NCBI RefSeq assembly: GCF_003732275.1
Contig: NZ_MOBM01000039.1
Location: 310,001-374,000 of the forward strand
Reading direction: 5' to 3'
From: Pseudomonas frederiksbergensis
GTDB lineage: Bacteria; Pseudomonadota; Gammaproteobacteria; Pseudomonadales; Pseudomonadaceae
Length of the DNA: 64,000 nucleotides
The notes under the pieces were generated by a model. The model was not told the origin of the DNA, did no database searches, and saw only the letters and a list, made by a program, of their open reading frames with translations. The translations under genes and the position numbers were made by a program. Positions 1 to 9,115 of the stretch are shown in pieces (the stretch's first letter is position 1; every line of letters starts with the position of its first letter).

Positions 1-584
1 GTCAGGTAACCATTGATAAAGCCTTGGGAGAACGGTGCTGCGACATATTCAGGAGTGGCCACGCCGATGTCACCGGCCGGCAACGCGAACGCGGCGATGC
101 CGAGAACGGCCAGGGCGATGATCTTCAGCGGTGCAAGGAAACGTCCTACAGTGTCCAGCAGACGGCCCGGATAGAGCGAGATGAAGAACACCAGCAGGAA
201 GTACACCGAGCTATAGAGAAACAGCGCCAGCGGGCTCTCACCGGTCAGCGGCGCCAGGCCCACTTCGAACGACACGGTCGCGGTGCGCGGCGTCGCGAAC
301 AACGGGCCAACAGCGAGGTAGCACGCGGCTGCCAGCAGGCCACCGGCGACTTTACCGATCGGGCTGCTCAAGGCATCCATTGCACCACCGACCTTGGCCA
401 GGGCGACAACGGTGATCACCGGCAATCCGACAGCGGTGATCAGAAAACCCAGCGCCGCCATCCAGACATTAGGCCCGGACTGCAAACCGACGATAGGCGG
501 GAAGATGATGTTGCCAGCCCCGACGAACAGGGCAAATGTCATAAAACCCAGTGCCAGGATGTCCTGGCCTTTCAACACTTTCAT
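1..584 (-). CDS. brnQ: Branched-chain amino acid carrier BrnQ (LIV-II family), 3' end outside the window
   Basis: The first 194 residues are visible and begin MKVLKGQDILALGFMTFALF, followed by VGAGNIIFPP, the hallmark N-terminus of LIV-II sodium-coupled Leu/Ile/Val carriers. Several hydrophobic segments follow without charged breaks, as expected of a polytopic inner-membrane transporter of about 430 residues. The ATG at 582-584 is preceded by an AAGGAA-like ribosome site. The gene runs off the left edge, so about half of it is missing only because of the window. Known family role: import of branched-chain amino acids. It is not linked to the TCA genes on its right, which lie beyond a 400-bp gap with a REP pair. 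Confidence 0.9.
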   Translation of the reverse strand, partial: MKVLKGQDILALGFMTFALFVGAGNIIFPPIVGLQSGPNVWMAALGFLITAVGLPVITVVALAKVGGAMDALSSPIGKVAGGLLAAACYLAVGPLFATPRTATVSFEVGLAPLTGESPLALFLYSSVYFLLVFFISLYPGRLLDTVGRFLAPLKIIALAVLGIAAFALPAGDIGVATPEYVAAPFSQGFINGYL

Positions 585-831
585 TAAGGAAATACCACAC
601 TACTGAATCGGAATTTAGAGAGGGATTTCCCTTATGGGTGAGGGAAATGCTGTCGGCCCGTATAGGACTGACCCGTTTAGCGCGTCGCTGCCTTGTGGGC
701 CGCGGACGCAAAAATGGCTGCTAGCCTAACGAATTCGCACGACAAACGCACTGTTACAGGGCGAACTATCCGATACGCGACACTTCAATGTCGCGTTTTT
801 GCATGTAAATGATGGACGGCTGCAATTCCGC
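585..831. other. Intergenic region upstream of brnQ
   Basis: No open frame here has coding character. It should hold the brnQ promoter on the minus strand. I could not pick out a convincing -35/-10 pair. Confidence 0.5.
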
Positions 832-898
832 CATCGCGAGCAGGCTCGCTCCCACATTTAGAACGCGGTCAAATGTGGGAGCGAGCCTGCTCGCGATG
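832..898. repeat. REP inverted pair, family A (GTGGGAGCGAGCCTGCTCGC type)
   Basis: Two 28-bp arms (832-859 and 871-898) are perfect reverse complements separated by 11 bp. The same core recurs about ten times in this window between genes, usually as inverted pairs. These are Pseudomonas REP/BIME sequences. Confidence 0.93.
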
Positions 899-933
899 AG
901 GCCTTCACCGCCGACACAAATCCCGGAAACGAC

Positions 934-957
934 AAAGGCCACCCGAAGGTGGCCTTT
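934..957 (-). terminator. Stem-loop terminator after sucD
   Basis: A 10-bp perfect stem (934-943 with 948-957) has a TTCG tetraloop when read on the minus strand. It lies 30 bp past the sucD stop. The run of T after the stem is short, so the call rests mainly on the stem and its position. Confidence 0.7.
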
Positions 958-987
958 GTTTGGTGAAGCGTCAGCTAAGCGCGAGGC

Positions 988-1869
988 TTACTTGATCGCC
1001 CAACCGGTCAGCTCGGACAAAGCCTTGCCGATGTCTGCCAGCGAACGCACGGTTTTAACGCCTGCGTCTTCCAGGGCAGCAAACTTCTCGTCTGCAGTGC
1101 CTTTGCCGCCAGAGATGATTGCGCCAGCATGGCCCATGCGCTTGCCCGCAGGGGCAGTCACACCAGCGATGTAGGAAACAACCGGCTTGGTCACGTTTGC
1201 CTTGATGTAGGCAGCCGCTTCTTCTTCAGCCGAACCGCCGATCTCACCGATCATTACGATCGCTTCGGTCTTCGGGTCTTCCTGGAACAGCTTCAGGATG
1301 TCGATGAAGTTCGAACCCGGGATCGGGTCACCGCCGATGCCGACGCAAGTCGACTGACCGAAACCGGCGTCAGTGGTCTGCTTCACAGCTTCGTAGGTCA
1401 GGGTGCCGGAACGGGAAACGATACCGACCTTGCCTGGCAAGTGAATGTGACCTGGCATGATGCCGATCTTGCATTCGCCTGGAGTGATCACGCCTGGGCA
1501 GTTAGGACCGATCAGGACTACGCCCAGCTCGTCGCACTTGACCTTGGCATCCAGCATGTCCAGGGTAGGAATGCCTTCAGTGATGCAAACGATCAGCTTG
1601 ATGCCGCCGAATGCTGCTTCCAGGATGGAGTCCTTGCAGAAAGGAGCTGGAACGTAGATCACGCTGGCGGTGGCGCCAGTGGCAGCTACAGCGTCTTTCA
1701 CGGTGTTGAACACTGGCAGACCCAGGTGCTCGGTGCCGCCTTTGCCAGGAGTTACGCCACCAACCATCTTGGTGCCGTATTCGATGGCTTGCTGGGTGTG
1801 GAAACTACCTTGCGAACCGGTAATACCCTGGCAGATAACTTTGGTGTCTTTATTGATCAGGACGCTCAT
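988..1869 (-). CDS. sucD: Succinate-CoA ligase, alpha subunit
   Basis: This 293-residue subunit forms succinyl-CoA ligase with SucC and makes ATP or GTP from succinyl-CoA in the TCA cycle. The N-terminal CoA-binding Rossmann domain shows GITGSQGSFHT near residues 15-25. The phosphorylated catalytic histidine is His247 in GHAGAII. The length matches the family. Its ATG overlaps the sucC stop by one base (TAATG), so the two subunits are translationally coupled. It is the last gene of the suc operon and is followed by a stem-loop. Confidence 0.98.
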   Translation of the reverse strand: MSVLINKDTKVICQGITGSQGSFHTQQAIEYGTKMVGGVTPGKGGTEHLGLPVFNTVKDAVAATGATASVIYVPAPFCKDSILEAAFGGIKLIVCITEGIPTLDMLDAKVKCDELGVVLIGPNCPGVITPGECKIGIMPGHIHLPGKVGIVSRSGTLTYEAVKQTTDAGFGQSTCVGIGGDPIPGSNFIDILKLFQEDPKTEAIVMIGEIGGSAEEEAAAYIKANVTKPVVSYIAGVTAPAGKRMGHAGAIISGGKGTADEKFAALEDAGVKTVRSLADIGKALSELTGWAIK

Positions 1870-3035
1870 TATTTGCCCTCCGCAGCTTTAACGACTTGTT
1901 GAGCAGCGTCGGTCAGGCTGGTAGCAGCGATGATGTTCAAACCGCTTTCTGCCAGTACTTTAGCGCCCAGCTCAGCGTTGTTGCCTTCAAGGCGAACAAC
2001 AACCGGGATTTTCACGCCGACTTCTTTCACAGCGCCGATGATGCCTTCGGCAATCATGTCGCAACGAACGATGCCGCCGAAGATGTTGACCAATACTGCA
2101 GCGACGTTAGTGTCGGACAGGATGATCTTGAACGCTTCGGTAACGCGTTCTTTGGTAGCACCGCCGCCCACGTCGAGGAAGTTGGCTGGTTTGCCGCCAT
2201 GCAGGTTGACGATGTCCATGGTACCCATGGCCAGGCCAGCACCGTTGACCATGCAACCGATGTTGCCTTCCAGTGCTACGTAGTTCAGTTCGAACTTGGC
2301 AGCGTGCGCTTCGCGCGGATCGTCTTGCGACGGATCGTGGAAAGTCTTCAGCTTAGGCTGACGGTACATGGCGTTGGCGTCGATGTTGATCTTGGCGTCG
2401 AGGCAATGCAGATCGCCGTCAGCCTTGATCACCAGCGGGTTCACTTCCAGCAGAGCCAGGTCGTGATCCTTGAACAGCTTGGCCAGACCGACGAAGATCT
2501 TGGCGAACTGAGCAACTTGCTTGCCTTCCAGACCCAGCTGGAATGCCAGCTCGCGACCCTGGAATGGCTGAGCGCCAACCAGTGGATCGATAGTGGCCTT
2601 GAGGATTTTCTCAGGGGTGTCGTGAGCGATTTTCTCGATGTCCACGCCACCTTCGGTGGAAGCCATGAACACGATGCGACGGCTCGAACGGTCAACGACA
2701 GCGCCCAGGTACAGCTCTTTAGCGATATCAGTGCACGATTCAACCAGGATCTTGGTGACTGGCTGACCATTGGCATCAGTCTGGTAAGTCACCAGACGCT
2801 TGCCCAACCACTGTTGAGCGAATGCTTTGGCGTCTTCTTTGCTGCGAACCAGCTTTACGCCGCCCGCTTTACCGCGACCACCAGCGTGGACCTGGGCTTT
2901 GACAACCCACTCGGTGCCGCCGATTTTGTCGCAAGCTTCTGCTGCTGCTTCCGGGGTGTCTACTGCGTAGCCGGTGGAAACTGGCAGGCCGTACTCAGCG
3001 AACAGCTGCTTACCCTGATACTCGTGAAGATTCAT
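1869..3035 (-). CDS. sucC: Succinate-CoA ligase, beta subunit
   Basis: This 388-residue ATP-grasp subunit begins MNLHEYQGKQLFAEYGLPV, typical of SucC. It binds nucleotide and succinate; the glycine-rich GGRGKAGGVKL loop lies near residues 52-62, and the C-terminal half is the CoA-ligase domain containing the NIFGGIVRCD motif. It is cytoplasmic and partners SucD, whose start overlaps the sucC stop. About 180 bp separate it from lpd upstream, a gap with two strong hairpins, so sucCD may be expressed differently from the dehydrogenase genes. Confidence 0.98.
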   Translation of the reverse strand: MNLHEYQGKQLFAEYGLPVSTGYAVDTPEAAAEACDKIGGTEWVVKAQVHAGGRGKAGGVKLVRSKEDAKAFAQQWLGKRLVTYQTDANGQPVTKILVESCTDIAKELYLGAVVDRSSRRIVFMASTEGGVDIEKIAHDTPEKILKATIDPLVGAQPFQGRELAFQLGLEGKQVAQFAKIFVGLAKLFKDHDLALLEVNPLVIKADGDLHCLDAKINIDANAMYRQPKLKTFHDPSQDDPREAHAAKFELNYVALEGNIGCMVNGAGLAMGTMDIVNLHGGKPANFLDVGGGATKERVTEAFKIILSDTNVAAVLVNIFGGIVRCDMIAEGIIGAVKEVGVKIPVVVRLEGNNAELGAKVLAESGLNIIAATSLTDAAQQVVKAAEGK

Positions 3036-3069
3036 GCTTATTACCGTCTTCGTTAGGTACTGCGCATTC

Positions 3070-3134
3070 GGTGCTGCACTAGTTGAAGTGCCGCACCACC
3101 TGTGACTGCTGCTTGCGTAGCTGAGCTACGCAAG
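3070..3134 (-). other. Two stem-loops in the lpd-sucC gap
   Basis: One hairpin pairs 3070-3080 with 3087-3097 (GGTGCTGCACT and AGTGCCGCACC, one internal mismatch). A second pairs 3112-3120 with 3126-3134 (CTTGCGTAG and CTACGCAAG, 9 bp, loop of 5). Neither has a T-run, so they are more likely mRNA processing or stability elements, or a partial terminator, than a clean terminator. Confidence 0.6.
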
Positions 3135-3214
3135 ACTGCGTCCAGCGGACATTCCGCGGTGAGTCTTGCATGCAAGGCTCACGACGGGCCGTACCGCCGT
3201 GGTTTCTTATTGTC

Positions 3215-4651
3215 TTAACGCTTCTTGCGGTTGGCGATGTGGATGGCGCCGCCATTCACAGCCAAAGCTGCTTCGTGCAAGGCTTCAGACAGGGTCGGAT
3301 GGGAGAAAACCATCATGCCCAGGTCTTCAGCGCTGGTGCCGAATTCCATACCGATCGCGCCCTGCTGAACCAGTTCTGCAGCGCTCGGGCCAATCACGTG
3401 GACGCCCAATACGCGGTCAGTCTTGGCATCGGCAATGACTTTCACGAAACCGCCGGTGTCGTTGGCTGCCATGGCACGGCCACTGGCTGCGAACGGGAAG
3501 GTGCCAACGTTAACTTCAACGCCTTCAGCCTTCAAGGTCTGCTCGGTTTTGCCGACCCACGCGATTTCCGGGTGAGTATAAATAACTGACGGGATCAAGT
3601 CATAGTTCATCTGGGCTTTGTGGCCCTTGATGCGCTCAACGACCATGATGCCCTCTTCCGAGGCTTTGTGTGCCAGCATCATGCCGCGAACCACGTCACC
3701 GATGGCGTAAACGCCCGGTACGGTGGTGGCGCAGTGATCGTCAACATGCACGAAACCGCGCTCGTCCAGGGTCACGCCGCAATCAGCAGCCAGCAGATCA
3801 GTGGTCACCGGACGGCGACCAACGGCTACGATCAGCTTGTCGAAAGTGATGTTCTGTTCGCCATTGGCATCGGTGTAGTTCACAACGACTTCGTCGCCGT
3901 TCACTTTGGAACCGGTGACGCGAGCGCCCAGCTTGATGTCCAGACCTTGTTTGGTCAGGGTTTTCAGCGCTTCCTTGGAAACGGCAGCATCAGCGGCCAT
4001 CAGGAAAGTGTCCAGCGCTTCGAGAACGGTCACTTCTGCGCCCAGACGGGACCAGACCGAACCCAGTTCCAGACCGATCACGCCAGCGCCAATCACGCCC
4101 AGACGTTTTGGAACCGATTGGAATTCCAGCGCGCCAGTCGAATCGACGATCACATTCTGGTCGACCGGAGCCGGTGGAATGTCGATCGGACGCGAACCTG
4201 GAGCCAGAATCACGTTCTCGGCTTCAATGATTTCTACCGAACCGTCAGGCTTGGTGACTTCGACTTTCTTGCCGGCCAGCAGTTTGCCGTGGCCCTGGAT
4301 CGAAGTCACACCGTTGGCTTTGAACAGGGTCGCAACGCCGGAGGTCAGGCCTTTGACGATGTTGGCTTTACGGCCGACCATTGCTGGCACGTCCATGGTC
4401 ACGCCAGCGTGGTTGATACCGTGGATCGCGAAGCCGTCTTGGGCTTCGTGGAACTTCCAGGAACTGTCCAGCAGCGCCTTGGATGGAATGCAGCCGACGT
4501 TCAGGCAAGTACCGCCGAGGGCCAGTTTGCCTTCCTTGTCGGTGTATTTCTCGATGCAGGCAGTGGAGAGGCCCAGTTGCGCTGCTTTAATGGCAGCCAC
4601 GTAGCCGCCAGGGCCCGCGCCAATCACTACCACGTCGAATTTCTGAGTCAT
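3215..4651 (-). CDS. lpd: Dihydrolipoamide dehydrogenase (E3) of 2-oxoglutarate dehydrogenase
   Basis: This 478-residue flavoprotein reoxidises the dihydrolipoyl arm of SucB and passes electrons to NAD+. The FAD-binding GAGPGG is at residues 11-16. The redox pair Cys49/Cys54 lies in GGTCLNVGCIPSK, and the C-terminal catalytic His451-Glu456 lies in HPTLSE. The NAD domain has GAGVIGLELG. Placement directly after sucAB identifies it as the E3 of this complex (often called lpdG in Pseudomonas); such an E3 can also serve other lipoyl complexes. A hairpin sits between sucB and this gene. Confidence 0.97.
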   Translation of the reverse strand: MTQKFDVVVIGAGPGGYVAAIKAAQLGLSTACIEKYTDKEGKLALGGTCLNVGCIPSKALLDSSWKFHEAQDGFAIHGINHAGVTMDVPAMVGRKANIVKGLTSGVATLFKANGVTSIQGHGKLLAGKKVEVTKPDGSVEIIEAENVILAPGSRPIDIPPAPVDQNVIVDSTGALEFQSVPKRLGVIGAGVIGLELGSVWSRLGAEVTVLEALDTFLMAADAAVSKEALKTLTKQGLDIKLGARVTGSKVNGDEVVVNYTDANGEQNITFDKLIVAVGRRPVTTDLLAADCGVTLDERGFVHVDDHCATTVPGVYAIGDVVRGMMLAHKASEEGIMVVERIKGHKAQMNYDLIPSVIYTHPEIAWVGKTEQTLKAEGVEVNVGTFPFAASGRAMAANDTGGFVKVIADAKTDRVLGVHVIGPSAAELVQQGAIGMEFGTSAEDLGMMVFSHPTLSEALHEAALAVNGGAIHIANRKKR

Positions 4652-4677
4652 GTGTCATTCCTTCTCGAATCAAACCG

Positions 4678-4700
4678 GACGGTCCCTTTTGGGGACCGTC
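4678..4700 (-). other. Stem-loop in the sucB-lpd gap
   Basis: GACGGTCCC (4678-4686) pairs perfectly with GGGACCGTC (4692-4700) around a 5-nt loop. No U-rich tail follows on the minus strand. It probably protects or separates mRNA segments rather than ending transcription, since lpd has no obvious promoter of its own. Confidence 0.6.
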
Positions 4701-4761
4701 GTGGGACGAAGCTGGTCATTACAGAAGGGCCGTCCATCGCTGAGCGGCCCGTGCAACGAAA

Positions 4762-5979
4762 TCAGATATCCAGCAGCAAACGAGCCGGGTCTTCCAGCAG
4801 GTTCTTGATGGTAACCAGGAAGGTCACAGCTTCTTTGCCGTCGATCAAACGGTGATCGTAGGACAGAGCGAGGTACATCATCGGACGGATAACGACTTGA
4901 CCGTTGATCGCCATAGGACGCTGCAGAATGTTGTGCATGCCCAGGATGGCCGCTTGTGGCGGGTTGACGATCGGGGTCGACATCATCGAACCGAAAGTAC
5001 CACCGTTGGTGATGGTAAACGTACCACCGGTCATTTCGTCCATCGACAGCTTGCCGTCACGAGCCTTCTTGCCGAAGGTGGCGATGCCGCCTTCGATTTC
5101 AGCCAGGCTCATCAGTTCGGCGTTACGCAGAACCGGTACAACCAGGCCGCGGTCGCTGGAAACAGCAACACCGACGTCAGCGTAGCCGTGGTAAACGATG
5201 TCAGCACCGTCGATCGACGCGTTGACAGCCGGGAAGCGTTTCAGCGCTTCGGTGGCCGCTTTCACGAAGAACGACATGAAGCCCAGGCGCACGCCATTGT
5301 GGGACTTCTCGAACAGGTCCTTGTACTTCGAACGCAGGGCCATGACTTCGGTCATGTCGACTTCGTTGAAAGTGGTCAGCATTGCCATGTTCGATTGAGC
5401 TTCAACCAGACGCTTGGCGACGGTGGCCCGCACGCGGGTCATCGGTACGCGCTTCTCGATGCGATCGCCGGCAGCGAACACTGGAGCAGCAGCGGCAGGA
5501 GCAGCAGCCTTGGCAGGCGCGGCAGCCGGAGCGGCTTTCTTGGCAGCTACAGCGGCAACAACGTCTTCCTTGGTCACACGACCGCCTTTGCCAGTGCCGG
5601 CAACGGAAGCGATGTTGATACCGTTTTCTTCAGCCAGCTTGCGAGCAGCCGGTGCAGCGACAGGATCGTCTTCGCCCGCTTCGGCAGGAGCAGCGGCGGC
5701 AGCAGCAGGTGCAGCAGCGGCGGCCGGAGCGGCAGCAGCACTGCCCTCACCGATGGAGCCCAGAACTTCGTCGGACAGAACGGTGTCGCCTTCGTTCTTG
5801 ATGATAGCGCCCAGCACGCCATCAGCGGTGGCCAACACTTCCAGTACGACTTTGTCAGTTTCGATGTCGACGATCAGGTCATCGCGCTTGACGGCGTCGC
5901 CCGGTTTTTTGTGCCAGGTGGCAACGGTGCCATCGGCAACCGATTCCGGGAAAGTGGGGGCTTTGATTTCGATAGCCAT
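4762..5979 (-). CDS. sucB: Dihydrolipoamide succinyltransferase (E2) of 2-oxoglutarate dehydrogenase
   Basis: This 405-residue E2 core transfers the succinyl group to CoA. The N-terminal lipoyl domain carries the lipoylated Lys43 in ETDKVVLEV. An Ala/Pro-rich linker (about 78-105) leads to the E1/E3-binding domain with AARKLAEENGI. A second Ala-rich linker precedes the catalytic domain, which ends with the active-site DHRLIDG (His376, Asp380). Family length and architecture are complete. It is cytoplasmic and follows sucA by 42 bp in one operon. Confidence 0.97.
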   Translation of the reverse strand: MAIEIKAPTFPESVADGTVATWHKKPGDAVKRDDLIVDIETDKVVLEVLATADGVLGAIIKNEGDTVLSDEVLGSIGEGSAAAAPAAAAAPAAAAAAPAEAGEDDPVAAPAARKLAEENGINIASVAGTGKGGRVTKEDVVAAVAAKKAAPAAAPAKAAAPAAAAPVFAAGDRIEKRVPMTRVRATVAKRLVEAQSNMAMLTTFNEVDMTEVMALRSKYKDLFEKSHNGVRLGFMSFFVKAATEALKRFPAVNASIDGADIVYHGYADVGVAVSSDRGLVVPVLRNAELMSLAEIEGGIATFGKKARDGKLSMDEMTGGTFTITNGGTFGSMMSTPIVNPPQAAILGMHNILQRPMAINGQVVIRPMMYLALSYDHRLIDGKEAVTFLVTIKNLLEDPARLLLDI

Positions 5980-6021
5980 TATCTGTGGGTCCTTAAATTC
6001 GGTTTCAGGTGCGCGAAGGCG

Positions 6022-8853
6022 TTAAACAGTAAAGGCGTCTTGCAGCAGTTGTTCCTGCTGCTCAGCGTGCATCGATGCATAACCACAAGCAGGTGCAGCA
6101 GAAGCATCACGGCCCGCGTACTCAAGTACGAGAGACTTGTCGTGATTGCCAACGATGCGGCGCATGTGGTGTTGGCTGCAGTACCAGGCCCCCTGGTTCA
6201 TCGGCTCTTCCTGACACCAAACGATATGTTTGAGGTTGGTGTACGGAGCCAGGACTTCGTTCAAGTCGTCCTCAGGGAATGGGTACAGCTGCTCGATACG
6301 CACGATGGCGATGTCATCACGACCTTCGGCACGGCGTTTTTCCAGCAGGTCGTAGTAGACCTTGCCGCTACACAGAACAACGCGCTCGACCTTTTTCGGG
6401 TCCAGGGCATCGATTTCCGGGATAACGGTCTGGAACGAACCTTCGGCCAGATCTTCCAGGGTCGAGATGGCCAGTTTGTGACGCAGCAGCGACTTCGGAG
6501 TCAGAACGATCAACGGCTTGCGCAGCGGGCGAATCACCTGACGACGCAGCAAGTGGTAGATCTGAGCCGGCGTAGTCGGTACGGCTACCTGAATGTTGTG
6601 CTCGGCGCACAGCTGCAGGTAACGCTCCAGACGAGCCGAAGAGTGCTCCGGACCCTGACCTTCATAACCGTGCGGCAGCAGCATGGTCAGACCGCAGAGA
6701 CGGCCCCACTTGTGCTCGCCACTGGTGATGAACTGGTCGATAACCACTTGGGCACCGTTGGCGAAGTCGCCGAACTGGGCTTCCCAGATCACCAGCGCCT
6801 CAGGCGTGGTGGTCGAGTAACCGTATTCGAACGCCAGCACGGCTTCTTCGGACAGGAACGAATCGTACAGGTCGAAACGTGGCTGGCCCTTGTACAGGTT
6901 TTGCAGCGGGACGTAGGTACCCGCGTCTTTCTGGTTGTGCAAGACAGCGTGACGGTGCGAGAACGTACCGCGACCGATGTCCTGACCCGTCATGCGAATC
7001 GGGTGACCTTCGAACGCCAGGGTCGCGTACGCCATGGTTTCGGCGTAACCCCAGTTGATCGGCAGGCCGCCGGCTTGCATTTTCTGACGGTCTTCGTAGA
7101 TTTTCGAGACCTGGCGCTGAACCACGAAGCCTTCCGGAATTTCCAGCAGCTTGGCGGACAGTTCCTGCAAGGTTTTCAGATCGAAGCGAGTGTCGTGACG
7201 CGCGGTCCAGGCGTGGCCCAGATACGGACGCCAGTCCACGAACAACTCTTTGTTCGGCTCTTTGACCAGGCTTTTTACAACATGCAGACCGTTGTCCAGC
7301 GCATTGCGGTATTCGTCGACTTTCGCCTGAACACGCTCTGCGTCCAGCACACCGCCCTGAGTCAGACGATCAGCATACAGCTCACGGGTGGTGCGCTGTT
7401 TGGTGATCTGCTGATACATGATTGGCTGGGTGCCGCTTGGCTCGTCGGCCTCGTTGTGGCCACGACGACGGTAGCAGACCAGGTCGATCACCACGTCACG
7501 CTTGAACTGCATGCGGTAATCGATGGCCAGCTGGGTCACGAACAACACGGCTTCCGGATCATCGCCATTCACATGGAGGATCGGCGCCTGGATCATCTTC
7601 GCAACGTCGGTCGCGTACTCGGTGGAGCGCGAGTCCAGCGGGTTGCTGATGGTGAAACCGACCTGGTTGTTGATCACGATGTGCACGGTGCCGCCGGTCT
7701 TGAAACCGCGGGTCTGCGACATCTGGAACGTTTCCATCACCACACCCTGACCGGCGAATGCCGCGTCACCGTGGATGGAGATCGGCAATACCTTCTCGCC
7801 GGTAGGGTCGTTACGACGATCCTGACGGGCGCGGACCGAACCTTCGACCACTGGAGAAACGATTTCCAGGTGAGACGGGTTGAACGCCATGGCCAGGTGA
7901 ACTTCGCCGCCGGTGGTCATCACGTTGGACGAGAAGCCCTGGTGATATTTAACGTCACCGGACCCCAGCTCGACCTTCTTCTTGCCTTCGAACTCGTCGA
8001 ACAGCTCGCGCGGGTTCTTGCCGAAGGTGTTGACCAGCACGTTCAGACGACCACGGTGGGCCATGCCGATCACGATTTCCTTGGTGCCGTAGGAGCCGGA
8101 ACGCTGAATCAGCTCGTCGAGCATCGGAATCAGGCTCTCGCCGCCTTCCAGACCGAAACGCTTGGTACCCGGGTATTTGGTCCCGAGGTATTTTTCCAGG
8201 CCTTCGCCGGCGGTGACGCGTTCGAGCAGGTGGCTCTTGATGTCGGCGGAGTACGTCGGACGGCCGCGCACGCTTTCCAGACGCTGCTGGAACCACTGGC
8301 GCTGCTCGGAATCGGTGATGTGCGTAAATTCAGCGCCGATGGTGCGGCAATATGTCTGCTGCAACGCTTCGTGAATTTCGCGTAGGCTCGCCTCCTCTTT
8401 GCCGATGAACAGGTCGCCGGCTCGGAAGGTCGTATCAAGATCGGCATTGGTCAAGCCGTAATGATTGATTGACAGGTCTGCAGGTGCAGGACGCTGCCAC
8501 AGCCCCAGCGGGTCAAGCTGGGCTGCCTGGTGGCCACGCATACGGTAGGCCTGGATCAATCGCAGCACTTCAACTTGCTTCTTCTCGTGCTCACTGCTCA
8601 CGCTGCCGGCGGAAACCGGTTGGGCGCGGCGCTGGTTCTTTGCCAGCAAGACGAAATGATCGCGAATTGTGGAGTGCGAAACATCGGTGGCAGTGTTGCC
8701 ATCAGCAGGCAACTTCTGGAAGTAGGTGCGCCACTCTTCTGGCACAGCGTTAGGGTCGTGCAGGTAGAGCTCGTAGAGCTCTTCCACATAGGCAGCGTTA
8801 CTACCGGATAGGTAGGCGCTGTTCCACATGCGCTGCATCACGCTTTCTTGCAT
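6022..8853 (-). CDS. sucA: 2-oxoglutarate dehydrogenase E1 component
   Basis: This 943-residue thiamine-diphosphate enzyme decarboxylates 2-oxoglutarate and succinylates the SucB lipoyl group. The N-terminus has LSGSNAAYVEELYELYLHDP, the helix used for E2 binding. The centre has IGMAHRGRLNVL, and the ThDP/Mg region has IHGDAAFAGQG followed by INNQVGFT. The C-terminal transketolase-like domain contains MLLPHGYEGQGPEHSSARLER. Length is normal. It is the first gene of the suc cluster; 262 bp with terminators for sdhB separate it from the sdh operon, so it probably has its own promoter in 8854-9000. Confidence 0.98.
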   Translation of the reverse strand: MQESVMQRMWNSAYLSGSNAAYVEELYELYLHDPNAVPEEWRTYFQKLPADGNTATDVSHSTIRDHFVLLAKNQRRAQPVSAGSVSSEHEKKQVEVLRLIQAYRMRGHQAAQLDPLGLWQRPAPADLSINHYGLTNADLDTTFRAGDLFIGKEEASLREIHEALQQTYCRTIGAEFTHITDSEQRQWFQQRLESVRGRPTYSADIKSHLLERVTAGEGLEKYLGTKYPGTKRFGLEGGESLIPMLDELIQRSGSYGTKEIVIGMAHRGRLNVLVNTFGKNPRELFDEFEGKKKVELGSGDVKYHQGFSSNVMTTGGEVHLAMAFNPSHLEIVSPVVEGSVRARQDRRNDPTGEKVLPISIHGDAAFAGQGVVMETFQMSQTRGFKTGGTVHIVINNQVGFTISNPLDSRSTEYATDVAKMIQAPILHVNGDDPEAVLFVTQLAIDYRMQFKRDVVIDLVCYRRRGHNEADEPSGTQPIMYQQITKQRTTRELYADRLTQGGVLDAERVQAKVDEYRNALDNGLHVVKSLVKEPNKELFVDWRPYLGHAWTARHDTRFDLKTLQELSAKLLEIPEGFVVQRQVSKIYEDRQKMQAGGLPINWGYAETMAYATLAFEGHPIRMTGQDIGRGTFSHRHAVLHNQKDAGTYVPLQNLYKGQPRFDLYDSFLSEEAVLAFEYGYSTTTPEALVIWEAQFGDFANGAQVVIDQFITSGEHKWGRLCGLTMLLPHGYEGQGPEHSSARLERYLQLCAEHNIQVAVPTTPAQIYHLLRRQVIRPLRKPLIVLTPKSLLRHKLAISTLEDLAEGSFQTVIPEIDALDPKKVERVVLCSGKVYYDLLEKRRAEGRDDIAIVRIEQLYPFPEDDLNEVLAPYTNLKHIVWCQEEPMNQGAWYCSQHHMRRIVGNHDKSLVLEYAGRDASAAPACGYASMHAEQQEQLLQDAFTV

Positions 8854-9002
8854 GCTTGGTCACCCTCGGTTAGGGGAACACCACCGGCGTCGACACCGAG
8901 AAAACTTGCAGAAGTCCGAATGCAGCGACTAAAACAAGCCACTTAGGATCACGCTGATAGTCCGGGTACCAGCCCGGATGCCCCTGCTTGTCTCATTTCT
9001 TC
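8854..9002 (-). other. Upstream region of sucA
   Basis: This stretch has no gene and should contain the sucA promoter. A short hairpin (TCCGGG and CCCGGA, 8959-8976) is the only structure I see. No confident -35/-10 pair was assigned. Confidence 0.45.
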
Positions 9003-9075
9003 AAAATAAGAGCCGCAGCCTTATAAGCTGCTGCTCAGGTTAAAACTACGGCGCCGGTTGAAGCCTGCGCCGTAG
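9003..9075 (-). terminator. Tandem stem-loop terminators after sdhB
   Basis: Downstream of sdhB the minus strand first meets CTACGGCGC/GCGCCGTAG (9067-9075 with 9046-9054) followed by TTTTAA. It then meets a second stem pairing 9027-9036 with 9010-9019 (one mismatch) followed by TTATTTT. Together they separate sdhCDAB from sucA. Confidence 0.8.
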
Positions 9076-9115
9076 CATCTACGGGTATTGCGGTCCTACG
9101 GGTACAGCAGCTGAA

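Noticed and set aside
4852..8385. An 1177-codon open frame on the plus strand
   Set aside because: It is the antisense shadow of sucB and sucA, which are certain. Long shadows are expected in GC-rich DNA with strong third-position bias.
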